DNA of 64,000 bases from Actinosynnema sp. ALI-1.44 (GTDB lineage Bacteria > Actinomycetota > Actinomycetes > Mycobacteriales > Pseudonocardiaceae). Below, in pieces: positions 1 to 7,671 of this stretch. The notes under the pieces are model-generated. The model made no database searches, was not told the DNA's origin, and worked only from the letters and a program-made list of their open reading frames with translations. The DNA lies in contig NZ_MTQO01000049.1 of NCBI RefSeq assembly GCF_001984155.1, positions 496,001-560,000 on the forward strand, given 5' to 3'. The number at the start of each line of letters is the position of its first letter. The first letter of the stretch is position 1. Both the position numbers and the translations under genes were made by a program.

Positions 1-438
1 CTGCACGAACCCCTCGAAGTGGCCGGGCAGGCCGGCGAACCCGTACCGGCGTTCGATCTCGGCCGCGGTGAGCCAGTCGTACGGGATCGACAACGCGTCC
101 ATCGTCCGTGCGGTCGCGGAGATCTTTCCCTCGTTCGTGGCCACGTCGACGTCGCCGAACCACAGGCTGCCGAAGGCGTGCAGCAGTTGGTGGCCGGTGG
201 CCCGTTCCAGGTCACGCCACAGCGGCAGGGCCTCGCCGGTCAGACGGCACAGGTCCGGTTCGGTGTACTGCAGCCGCCAGTGCCGCTCGGCTCCGCTGGT
301 GCCGCACCGCTCGTTGCCGAACGTGAACTGTTCGAAGACGGCGACGCGTGCGCCGCGACGGGCGGCGTGCCATGCCGAGGAGAGCCCGACCGGGCCTCCG
401 CCGATCACGACGATGTCGTAGTGCTCTACTTCGGCCAT
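1..438 (-). CDS. FAD-dependent amine oxidase, sarcosine oxidase/NikD family (partial, N-terminal part)
   Basis: Only the first 146 codons are inside the window; the gene runs off the left edge. The protein starts MAEVEHYDIVVIGGGPVGL, a Rossmann FAD-binding motif at residues 13-18. The following stretch FTFGNERCGTSGAERHWRL is the flavin-contacting region of the monomeric sarcosine oxidase/N-methyltryptophan oxidase family. In nikkomycin-type and picolinate-containing antibiotics the NikD branch of this family oxidises piperideine-2-carboxylate to picolinate. The start overlaps the stop of the upstream DegT aminotransferase by 13 bp, so the two are translationally coupled. The pairing fits a lysine-to-picolinate module, but the C-terminal half needed to separate NikD from ordinary sarcosine oxidases is missing here. 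Confidence 0.8.
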   Translation of the reverse strand, partial: MAEVEHYDIVVIGGGPVGLSSAWHAARRGARVAVFEQFTFGNERCGTSGAERHWRLQYTEPDLCRLTGEALPLWRDLERATGHQLLHAFGSLWFGDVDVATNEGKISATARTMDALSIPYDWLTAAEIERRYGFAGLPGHFEGFVQ

Positions 439-1709
439 TGGGTCCACCCTCCTGCTGTCGGCGCCGCGCCTGCGGTGATCGGTACCGGACGGAGTTCGCG
501 GCGCAGTACCGTGTCCAGGCTGGATGCCAGGTAGTCGACTTGCTGGTCGGTCATCGACGGGTGGCACGGCAGGTTCACCTGATGCTCGAACCACATCCGT
601 TCGGCGACAGGGCATTCACCGGCGTCGTGGCCCCGCGCCCGCCATTCGGCGAGCAGGTGCAACGGGAAGTAGCGCAGCTGCATCTGCACACCGAGCGCGT
701 CGAGCCGGGCGATCAGGCGGTCGCGGTGGATGCCGTCTGCCGGGTCGACGAAGAACGTGTAGAGGTGGTAGCCGTGCCGGACCGAGTCCGGCCCCTGCTG
801 CATCCGCACACCCGGGAACTGGCTGAGCACTTCGGTGTAGGTGTCGGCGATCTGCGCGCGCCTGCCGACCAGGTTGTCGAGCTTGGCCAGCTGAACGGTG
901 CCGACCGCGGCGTTCGGCTCCGCGAGTGTGGCGTTCGTGCCGCCGTACCGGATCGAGGCGCACCCGTGGGTGAAGGCGACGCCCGGGTGCATCATCCACG
1001 GGTGGGCGCTGGTGCGTTCCCCGATGGCCCGCACCTTCTCGTGGTACACCGCGTCGGCGTTGTTGGACCGGATGCGGTCCACCCGATCGGCCAGCACGGG
1101 ATCGAACAGGGTGATCATGCCGCCCTCGCCGAGCGTGGTGATGTTCTTCGACGAGTGGAAGCTGAAGCAGCCGATGTCCGCCAGCGCACCGGGTTTGCGG
1201 CCGCGGTACTCCGAACCGAGCGCGTGCGCGCAGTCCTCGATCACGGTGACACCGCGCCTGCGCGCCATCGCCATGATCGCGTCCATGTCGCAGGGCAGGC
1301 CGCCGTAGTGCACGAGGATGATTGCCTTGGTGCGGCTGGTGATCAGCGCCTCGAGCCGCGTGGCGTCGACGTTCAGCGACATCGGGTCCACGTCGCAGAA
1401 CCGCACTGTCACCGGGTAGTTCAACAGCGGCTGGACACTGGCCTTGTAGGTTTGCGGCGTGGCGATGACCTCGTCACCGGCGTCCAGGTCGAGCAGCCGG
1501 ATCGCGATCTCCAACGCGACCGTCCCGCTGGTGACCGAAAGCGCGTACGGCACGCCGAGGTGCTCGGCGAAACGCCGTTCGAACTCCTCGCGCCACCGCC
1601 CACCTGACAGATTTTCACCGGAGTTCACCAACTGGGCGAGCACGCGGACTTCCTGGTCGCCGAGCACCGAACCGAGTTGCGGATAAGGAATAGCGTACGA
1701 CTGATCCAC
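426..1709 (-). CDS. DegT/DnrJ/EryC1/StrS-family PLP aminotransferase (candidate L-lysine 2-aminotransferase)
   Basis: The 427-residue protein is a complete fold-type I PLP enzyme of the DegT family. EDCAHALGSEY near residue 160 supplies the cofactor-binding aspartate, and the Schiff-base lysine is K188 in FHSSKNITTLGEGG. Many relatives act on nucleotide sugars or on aminocyclitols. No sugar genes are near, and the gene is coupled by overlap to a NikD-like oxidase, which is the arrangement expected for an L-lysine 2-aminotransferase that feeds picolinate formation. That role is inferred from context. The start ATG at 1709 follows a GGAGG and lies in a 325-bp region shared with the divergent carrier-protein gene. 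Confidence 0.85.
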   Translation of the reverse strand: MDQSYAIPYPQLGSVLGDQEVRVLAQLVNSGENLSGGRWREEFERRFAEHLGVPYALSVTSGTVALEIAIRLLDLDAGDEVIATPQTYKASVQPLLNYPVTVRFCDVDPMSLNVDATRLEALITSRTKAIILVHYGGLPCDMDAIMAMARRRGVTVIEDCAHALGSEYRGRKPGALADIGCFSFHSSKNITTLGEGGMITLFDPVLADRVDRIRSNNADAVYHEKVRAIGERTSAHPWMMHPGVAFTHGCASIRYGGTNATLAEPNAAVGTVQLAKLDNLVGRRAQIADTYTEVLSQFPGVRMQQGPDSVRHGYHLYTFFVDPADGIHRDRLIARLDALGVQMQLRYFPLHLLAEWRARGHDAGECPVAERMWFEHQVNLPCHPSMTDQQVDYLASSLDTVLRRELRPVPITAGAAPTAGGWTQWPK

Positions 1710-2034
1710 CGATCACCTCCAGTACCCCCAGCCAGCGGACAACCGCCACCCGAACGATCGGGAAACCACGACGGATTCAAGTCACCGCCGGCAAACGCCA
1801 CAGGCATGGGAAATCCCCATCCGGGCACGTACTCCCCAGGCTGGCAAAGCGCGGCACACCCTGGCAATACACCGGACGATTGAGTGCCGTTCTACAACCT
1901 TTGCGCACTAGTCCCAACGTAGCATCAACGATCCATTGCCCCGGTTGTCCGACGTCTATTAGCCTCGGCCGGAGCCCGTCGCGGTATGCGCCTTCAATGG
2001 CGTGGAACGTAAACAAACACAAGGGGCCGTCACC
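1710..2034. promoter_or_regulatory. Divergent intergenic control region between the aminotransferase and carrier-protein operons
   Basis: These 325 bp separate two divergent operons and hold no convincing gene. It must contain both promoters. It has ACAACC at 1894-1899 and CCCCGGTTGTCCGA at 1939-1952. The 10-mer CCCCGGTTGT recurs at 6455-6464 in the other divergent promoter of this cluster, so it is a candidate operator. No terminator-like hairpin was seen. Confidence 0.5.
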
Positions 2035-2268
2035 GTGTCCGTGGACGTACTCAAACAGTTGTTGCTCGATATCGGCATCGCCGAGGAAACGCTGACCGAG
2101 CTCCGGCCCTACACCCGGCTGCGCGCGGATCTCGGCCTCAACTCGACCGAGACGACCGACCTGGAGGTCCAGTTGCGCGAGCGGTTCGGCGTCCGGGTCA
2201 ACCTCTGGGACCAGGAGGACTACACCGTGGACGAGCTTGTCGCCGGAATCACGGAGAACTCCCGATGA
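2035..2268 (+). CDS. Free-standing acyl/peptidyl carrier protein
   Basis: A 77-residue acidic protein with the four-helix carrier fold. The phosphopantetheine attachment serine is S37 in DLGLNSTETTDLE, preceded by the usual leucine-rich helix I. The GTG at 2035 was chosen because AAGGGG lies about 8 nt upstream and the start sits just before the conserved helix; an upstream ATG at 2002 would add a non-conserved tail. Its stop overlaps the ATG of the AMP ligase by 4 bp, so the ligase most likely loads this carrier. In bipyridine biosynthesis a free carrier receives picolinate before the hybrid PKS/NRPS; that role is inferred here. Confidence 0.85.
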   Translation: MSVDVLKQLLLDIGIAEETLTELRPYTRLRADLGLNSTETTDLEVQLRERFGVRVNLWDQEDYTVDELVAGITENSR

Positions 2269-3911
2269 GCCTGATCGACGCGGACGTGCCCACGATCGAC
2301 CGGCAACGGGCACAGGACTACCTGCGGGCCGGGCTGTGGAGCGAGGAGCGGATCGCCGATTCGCTGCGCGCCGCGCGTCTGCGCCGTCCCGACCACTGTG
2401 CCGTGGTGAGCAGGACGGCACGGCTTTCCCACGGCGAACTGGATGCGGCAGTCACGGTGACCGGGCAACGCCTGCGGGGACTCGGTGTCCGCGCGGGTGA
2501 CCGAGTCGTGGTGCAACTGCCGAACCGCACGGAGTTCCTCGTCCTGGTGCTGGCGCTGCTGGACATCGGCGCTCCGCCGGTGCTCGTGCTGCCTGGGTTC
2601 GGTGACTACGAACTGGGTCACGTGGTGCGCGCCGCTCAGCCGGTCGCCCTTGCGGTGACATCGGGCACCAAGCGGACCGACCTCGTGGAATCGGCTCGCC
2701 GGATGCGCGAGGAAGTCCCGTCGCTGGCGCACGTCCTGTGCCTCGGCGACACCAGGGGCGAGGACGTCGACCTCGCCGCGCTGTGCGATCCGGCCGCGCC
2801 TTGGGACGGGCCACTGGCTGGCCCGGCGGCGAACCCGGCCACCATGGACGACGCGGCCGTGTTCCTGCTGTCCGGCGGGACGACCGGTCCGCCGAAGGTG
2901 ATTCCGCGGGGCAACGCCGGTTACGCGTACATGATCCGCGCAGCTCGGGAGATCGCCGACGTCTCGCAGGACACGGTCCTCCTCGCGGTGATGCCCGCCG
3001 CGCACGGGTTCGTGATGAACTGCCCCGGTGTGCTCGGCACCTTGGCCGCTGGCGGCACGGTCGTGCTCGGCGATCCCACCGACCCGCGGCAGGCCTTCGA
3101 GCTGATCGAACGGGAGCGGGTGACGCACTGCACGCTCGTGCCGACCGTGGCCATGCAGTGGGCGATCTCGGCGGCCGAGACGACAGCCGACCTCAGCAGC
3201 CTGCGGGTGATCCAGGTCGGCGGAGCCCGCCCCGCCCCGGAACTGGCGAGCCGGATCCGTACCGTGCTGGGCGCGACGCTGCAACAGTGCTACGGCATGA
3301 GCGAGGGCCTCTTGTGCTACACGAGGCTCGACGACGACGAGACGGTGATCGTCGAGACCCAGGGCCGCCCCGCGTCCTCGATGGACGAAATACTGCTCGT
3401 CGACGAAGACGGCGACCCTGTGCCGGACGGCACCCCTGGGGAACTGCTGACCAGGGGCCCGTACACCGTCGCGGGGTACTACCGGGATCCGGGCGCGACC
3501 GCGAAGGCGTTCACACCGGACGGCTTCTACCGCACAGGCGACCTGGCCACCAGGAGACCCGACGGCAACGTCGTCGTCAACGGCCGGGTGCGCGACATCA
3601 TCAACCGCGGCGGCGACAAGATCCCGGCCGAAGACCTGGAAGTGATGGTCGTACGGCACCCCGCAGTACGGGCCTGCGCCGCCGTCGGCGTTCCACACGA
3701 GCTGTTCGGCGAGGTCGTGTGCCTGTACGTCGTGCCGGAAGACCAGGAGCCCACCCTGTTGGAACTACGGAAGTTCCTACGCGATCTCGGGTTGGCCCCG
3801 TACAAACTGCCCGAGCTGCTGGAGGTCGTGTTCGCGCTGCCGACCACCGCCATCGGCAAGATCGACAAGAAGGCGCTCCGCGCCGACATCGCGCGGCGAG
3901 CGGAGGCGTAG
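2265..3911 (+). CDS. Aryl-AMP ligase of the EntE/DhbE class (candidate picolinate-activating enzyme)
   Basis: The 548-residue protein is a complete ANL-superfamily adenylating enzyme. It has the P-loop SGGTTGPPK near residue 205, the A5 motif QCYGMSEGLLCYTRLDD, the TGD motif in YRTGDLATR, and the C-terminal lysine region TAIGKIDKKALR. The A5 motif with CYTRLDD is typical of stand-alone ligases for 2,3-dihydroxybenzoate, salicylate and 3-hydroxypicolinate. It overlaps the carrier gene by 4 bp and precedes the amidohydrolase by 4 bp. The simplest reading is activation of picolinate (made by the two divergent genes) as an AMP ester and transfer to the adjacent carrier. The aryl substrate cannot be proved from sequence alone. 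Confidence 0.88.
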   Translation: MSLIDADVPTIDRQRAQDYLRAGLWSEERIADSLRAARLRRPDHCAVVSRTARLSHGELDAAVTVTGQRLRGLGVRAGDRVVVQLPNRTEFLVLVLALLDIGAPPVLVLPGFGDYELGHVVRAAQPVALAVTSGTKRTDLVESARRMREEVPSLAHVLCLGDTRGEDVDLAALCDPAAPWDGPLAGPAANPATMDDAAVFLLSGGTTGPPKVIPRGNAGYAYMIRAAREIADVSQDTVLLAVMPAAHGFVMNCPGVLGTLAAGGTVVLGDPTDPRQAFELIERERVTHCTLVPTVAMQWAISAAETTADLSSLRVIQVGGARPAPELASRIRTVLGATLQQCYGMSEGLLCYTRLDDDETVIVETQGRPASSMDEILLVDEDGDPVPDGTPGELLTRGPYTVAGYYRDPGATAKAFTPDGFYRTGDLATRRPDGNVVVNGRVRDIINRGGDKIPAEDLEVMVVRHPAVRACAAVGVPHELFGEVVCLYVVPEDQEPTLLELRKFLRDLGLAPYKLPELLEVVFALPTTAIGKIDKKALRADIARRAEA

Positions 3912-3915
3912 GGAC

Positions 3916-5154
3916 ATGAACCATCGCATCGACGCGGACTTGCTCATCCCCGGCGCGGGAAAGCCCATTGTGGACGCGACCGTGGTGCACGCCGACGGTC
4001 GCATCCGGTACGCCGGGCCCACGGCCGAACTCGGCGCCGACGACCAGTCGCTCCCACCGGCCCGGGTGGCCACGCTGCTGCCCGGGTTCTGGGACTGCCA
4101 CGTGCATTTCGCCGGGATCCGCGGCCGCGTCAACACCGAGGAGCTGCGGCTCACCCCGGAGACGCTGGCGGTCGCCCGTAGCGTCAAGGACGCCGAAACG
4201 GCCCTGCGCGCGGGCTTCACCAGCGTGCGCGACATGGGTGGCTACGGCTGCGTGCTCGCCGAGGCCATCAGGGAAGGGACGTTCGTCGGCCCGAACATCT
4301 ACAGCGCCAACCAGGTCATCGGGCAGACGGGCGGGCACAGCGACGCACACCGGCTGCCGTACCGCTGGGTGAGCGATCCGTGCCAGACCGGCGGCACACT
4401 GCACATCGCCGACGGCGTGGACGCCTGCATCCGGGCCGTGCGCCTGCAACTCAGGGCAGGCGCCCAGGTGATCAAGGTCTGCACGTCGGGCGGTGTGCTG
4501 AGCGAGCTGGACAACCCGGTGCACCAGCAGTTCCGCAGCGAGGAGCTGCACGCGATCGTCACCGAGGCCGCACGGGCCGAGCGGGTGGTCGCGGCGCACT
4601 GCCACGGCCGGGTGGGCATCCTGGCCGCGATCGAAGCCGGATGCCACACCATCGAACACGGCACCGAACTCGACGAGGAGACCGCGGGCCTCCTGGCAGA
4701 ACGGGGTATGGTGCTGGTTCCCACCCGTACCATCTACGAGGCGCTCCGGCAGAACGTCGCCGCTCTGCCGCCCACGTGGAAGGACCGCTTCGAAACCATG
4801 GCCGAGCGGCACCTCAAGGCCATCCAGATCGCCCACCAGGCCGGAGTCACCATCGCACTGGGCACCGACCTGGGCACGAGCGACCGCGACGGGGCGTTGT
4901 CCTGGGGCAAGCACGCGAGCGAGTTCGGCCACATGATCACCGCGGGTCTCACGCCGCTGGAGGCGATCGAGGCGGCCACGGTGAACGGTCCTCGTACGCT
5001 CGGTCCGCGCGCCCCCAAGTCCGGTCAGCTGCTTCCGGGTTACGACGCCGATTTCCTGGCGGTGGACGCGGATCCGCTCGCCGACATCTCAGTGCTGGCC
5101 AACCAGGCGCACATAACGCAGGTGTGGAAGGCCGGGATACCCGTTCTCGGTTGA
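3916..5154 (+). CDS. Amidohydrolase-superfamily metalloenzyme (CrmL-like candidate deacylase/deleucylase)
   Basis: A 412-residue metal-dependent amidohydrolase of the imidazolonepropionase/prolidase type. Metal ligands are visible in order: HVHF (HxH), the lysine likely to be carboxylated in QVIKVCTSGG, HCHG, EHGTEL, and the aspartate in ALGTDLGTSD. It follows the AMP ligase by 4 bp in one operon and ends at a strong terminator. In caerulomycin and collismycin pathways an amidohydrolase removes a leucine that the NRPS adds to the bipyridine. The presence of such an enzyme directly beside the picolinate-loading genes is one of the main reasons to suspect a bipyridine product. No signal peptide is present, so it acts in the cytoplasm. 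Confidence 0.85.
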   Translation: MNHRIDADLLIPGAGKPIVDATVVHADGRIRYAGPTAELGADDQSLPPARVATLLPGFWDCHVHFAGIRGRVNTEELRLTPETLAVARSVKDAETALRAGFTSVRDMGGYGCVLAEAIREGTFVGPNIYSANQVIGQTGGHSDAHRLPYRWVSDPCQTGGTLHIADGVDACIRAVRLQLRAGAQVIKVCTSGGVLSELDNPVHQQFRSEELHAIVTEAARAERVVAAHCHGRVGILAAIEAGCHTIEHGTELDEETAGLLAERGMVLVPTRTIYEALRQNVAALPPTWKDRFETMAERHLKAIQIAHQAGVTIALGTDLGTSDRDGALSWGKHASEFGHMITAGLTPLEAIEAATVNGPRTLGPRAPKSGQLLPGYDADFLAVDADPLADISVLANQAHITQVWKAGIPVLG

Positions 5155-5165
5155 CCCACAGCGAA

Positions 5166-5191
5166 AACCGTCCGCGTTCGCGCGGACGGTT
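5166..5191. terminator. Bidirectional rho-independent-like hairpin
   Basis: A perfect 11-bp stem (AACCGTCCGCG / CGCGGACGGTT) closes a TTCG tetraloop. It lies between the convergent ends of the amidohydrolase (stop 5154) and the flavin monooxygenase on the other strand (stop 5207). AAAA precedes it and TTCTCG follows, so it can serve both strands. Confidence 0.8.
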
Positions 5192-5206
5192 CTCGTGTCA
5201 GTACTT

Positions 5207-6382
5207 TCAGCTCCACCGCGCGCTGAACTCGGACAACGCCGTGACGCCGGAGTTCACGCGGGCGAAGTCGTCCATCGCGTCCTGGTTGCCTTCGATGTCC
5301 GCCAGGGTCTTCTGGAACTCCGGCGGCAGGGGTTCCAGGGTGGACACCTGGACGGTGAACTCGTACACAGGTTCCGCATGCTGGTCACGAGCCGCCTGGT
5401 ATCCCGCCATCGCCGTGTCGAACGGCTGCTGTCCGGACAACGCCTCGTCCAACGCGTCGGCGCACAACTCGGCAGAGATGAACGCGTCACTGATTCCCTG
5501 TGCGGTGAAGAAATCCTTGCAGTATCCCGCGTCGCCGACCAGGACCCAGCCCGCGCCGAACGGCTTGCGGAAGTAGTTCGGCAGCGCCGCACCCACCACT
5601 CGTGTTTCCCTGCGCGCGGCCCGGATTCGCTCCGCCCACGCGGGCGCCAGTTCGAAGTTCTTGACGTAGTGGCCCTCGATGTCCTTCTTGACCTCGTTGA
5701 ACTCGGCGAACGGCCAGCAGCCGCCGACCAGTGTCATACCGTCGTTGGTCGGCCACGCGCCGAACGCGCGGTGGGGACGGGAGTGCGCCTTGAAGACACC
5801 GTCCATGTCCAGCCCGCTGTAGTAGCTGTAATACCCGACCATCAACTTCGGGTTCTCGTTGTACACGTGAGCATTCACCGCCCGCGCGACCAGCGAGTTC
5901 AGGCCGTCCGCGCCCACGACGACCCGCGCGCGCTCGGTCACCTCACGCCCGTCGCGCTCGCGCCCGCGGATTCCGGTGATCCGGCCGTCGTCGACGACGA
6001 CTTCGGAGACCGTGAAACCCTCGCGCACCTCGGCTCCTGCTGCCGCAGCGGCGTCGACGAGGATCTTGTCGAGCACGATCCGACGCGGACCGTACGCGAC
6101 GGGTTCGGCTGGTGTTCCGGGACTACCGGAAATGACAAGGGAATCGAGATCGAACGCGTAGGTGTGAATGGGCGGACACCCCGTGGCGACCAGTGTCTCC
6201 AGCAGTCCCCACCTGCGCAACGCCGCAACACCCGGCGGGTGCACGAGATGTGTGGACAACGTGTCACTCGGGAAAGTCGCCCGATCGACGACAAGAACGC
6301 GATATCCCATCCTGGCCAACAACATCGCACTCGGCGAACCAGCACACCTGGCGCCAACGACAATCACGTCGTAACCACTCAT
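5207..6382 (-). CDS. FAD-dependent monooxygenase/oxidoreductase, geranylgeranyl-reductase-like (paralogue A)
   Basis: The 391-residue protein begins MSGYDVIVVGARCAGSP, an FAD Rossmann motif in the GARCAG variant. It also has ARVVVGADGLNSLVAR (second FAD motif) and GWVLVGDAGYCKDFFTAQG (GD motif). The start at 6382 is preceded by AGGAG at 8 nt; an upstream ATG has no such site. It lacks the lysine and WxWxIP signatures of flavin halogenases. It is clearly paralogous to the enzyme at 17891-19105, with long shared blocks such as TNDG, KDxEGHY and RKPFGxGW. A role in hydroxylating the pathway intermediate, perhaps the ring that is later O-methylated, is inferred. Confidence 0.82.
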   Translation of the reverse strand: MSGYDVIVVGARCAGSPSAMLLARMGYRVLVVDRATFPSDTLSTHLVHPPGVAALRRWGLLETLVATGCPPIHTYAFDLDSLVISGSPGTPAEPVAYGPRRIVLDKILVDAAAAAGAEVREGFTVSEVVVDDGRITGIRGRERDGREVTERARVVVGADGLNSLVARAVNAHVYNENPKLMVGYYSYYSGLDMDGVFKAHSRPHRAFGAWPTNDGMTLVGGCWPFAEFNEVKKDIEGHYVKNFELAPAWAERIRAARRETRVVGAALPNYFRKPFGAGWVLVGDAGYCKDFFTAQGISDAFISAELCADALDEALSGQQPFDTAMAGYQAARDQHAEPVYEFTVQVSTLEPLPPEFQKTLADIEGNQDAMDDFARVNSGVTALSEFSARWS

Positions 6383-6560
6383 CGCCACTCCTGCCAAGGT
6401 AGACACCACGGAAGGCTACGCACACAACCACTCTGGCGGCAACGCAGCCTAGATCCCCGGTTGTAAAACCAGACCGTCGATCGGACAACTAGCCCGGCGA
6501 GTATCCGACCTTGTACGTTCGAATGAGACTTGGGGGCAATGAAATACGAGGAGCATGGAA
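6383..6560. promoter_or_regulatory. Divergent promoter region with repeated GGTTGT half-sites
   Basis: These 178 bp separate the minus-strand flavin enzyme from the plus-strand LuxE/LuxC operon. ACAACC occurs at 6424-6429, CCCCGGTTGT at 6455-6464, and TCGGACAAC (reverse complement GTTGTCCGA) at 6481-6489. The same words occur in the control region at 1710-2034, which suggests a shared pathway regulator. This is visual matching only. Confidence 0.4.
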
Positions 6561-7670
6561 ATGACCTCACGTGCCGCATCCGCGCTCGACGCGACGTGGG
6601 ACAGCGCGCCGGACGCGCGGGATCTCATCCAGGAAGCCATGGCGTGGCACTTCGACAAGCGGACCGGCTCGCCGTTCTGGCAGGAACAGGCGAAGAAGCT
6701 GGACTTCGACCCGCGCAAGGACGTGCGCACGGTCGACGACCTGTTGCTGTTCCCCAACATCGTCGACGAGCTGCGGCACGTCCGGATCGAGGACCTCGTG
6801 CCACGGGGATACGGGGCCATCGACTCGCTGCCCGTGCCGCCGGTGATCGGTGAGAGCGGCGGCACGACCGGGGCGCCGAAGCGGGTGTTCATGCTGCCCG
6901 ACGTTCGCGAGCAGTCCTGGGCCTGGTACCACAACCGGTTGACCGAACACGGGATCAAGGACGGCGACAACTGGCTCGGCGTGATGCCCGCCGGGCCGCA
7001 CATGGCCGGGGTCCTGGCCGGGGACACCGCCGCCCGGTTCCGCAGCATCTTCTTCACGCTCGATCTCGACCCTCGGTGGGCCAAGCTCGTCATCGGCCGG
7101 GGCGCGGCGGACGAACTGAAGGCCTACGTCACCCACATCGTCAACCAGGCCGAGTGGATCCTGCAGAGCCAGGACATCCGCGTCATGTGCGTCACGCCGC
7201 CGATCCTCGAAGCCATGTGCCAACGCGACCACCTCGTCGACCTGATCAACGAGAAGGTCAACACGGTCATCTACGGCGGCACGTCGATGGACCCGGACAC
7301 CCGCCACCTGTTGCGCACCGAGGTCTTCCCGAACGTCACCTTCGTCAGCATCTTCGGCAGTACGATGATCTTCTGCGCGATGCCCGAACGGCCGGGAGCC
7401 GACCCCGACTCGGCCCCGATCTTCGACCCCCCGTCGCCGTTCTCCGTCTTCTCGGTGATCGACCCGGAGACCGCGCACCCCGTGGCCTACGGCGAACGCG
7501 GCCAGGTGCTCACCCACCACATCACCCGCAACCTGTTCCTGCCCAACAACTTGGACCGTGACACCGGGATCCGCCATGAGCACCGGTTCGGCTATCCGGG
7601 CGACGCGGTCTCGGAGTTCAAACCGGTGCAGGAGTTCGGCGCGGCGCCCGTGATCGAAGGGGTCTACTGA
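6561..7670 (+). CDS. LuxE-like acyl-protein synthetase / AMP-forming ligase lacking the C-terminal subdomain
   Basis: The 369-residue protein has the adenylation P-loop ESGGTTGAPKRVF and a conserved IYGGTSMD segment, but ends without the mobile C-terminal domain and its catalytic lysine seen in full ANL ligases. This shape is that of LuxE, which activates a fatty acid and hands it to a reductase. The ATG at 6561 lies 7 nt after GAGGAG; the ATG at 6555 is too close to that site. The next gene, 1 nt downstream, is a LuxC-like reductase, so together they probably convert a carboxylate (such as bipyridine carboxylate) to an aldehyde. The substrate is inferred from the cluster, not from active-site residues. 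Confidence 0.8.
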   Translation: MTSRAASALDATWDSAPDARDLIQEAMAWHFDKRTGSPFWQEQAKKLDFDPRKDVRTVDDLLLFPNIVDELRHVRIEDLVPRGYGAIDSLPVPPVIGESGGTTGAPKRVFMLPDVREQSWAWYHNRLTEHGIKDGDNWLGVMPAGPHMAGVLAGDTAARFRSIFFTLDLDPRWAKLVIGRGAADELKAYVTHIVNQAEWILQSQDIRVMCVTPPILEAMCQRDHLVDLINEKVNTVIYGGTSMDPDTRHLLRTEVFPNVTFVSIFGSTMIFCAMPERPGADPDSAPIFDPPSPFSVFSVIDPETAHPVAYGERGQVLTHHITRNLFLPNNLDRDTGIRHEHRFGYPGDAVSEFKPVQEFGAAPVIEGVY

Positions 7671-7671
7671 C

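Noticed and set aside
348-1607. Long plus-strand open frame opposite the DegT aminotransferase
   Set aside because: Arg/Val/His-rich product without a fold; it is the antisense shadow of a clearly conserved gene in GC-rich DNA.
2220-3698. 492-codon minus-strand frame over the AMP ligase
   Set aside because: Shadow of the ligase, whose motifs P-loop, YGMSE and TGD are all on the plus strand.
3601-4932. 443-codon minus-strand frame over the amidohydrolase
   Set aside because: No recognisable domain; the plus-strand amidohydrolase has all metal ligands.
5207-6382. Flavin-dependent halogenase
   Set aside because: No WxWxIP motif or active-site lysine region; the sequence fits the GGR-like monooxygenase branch.
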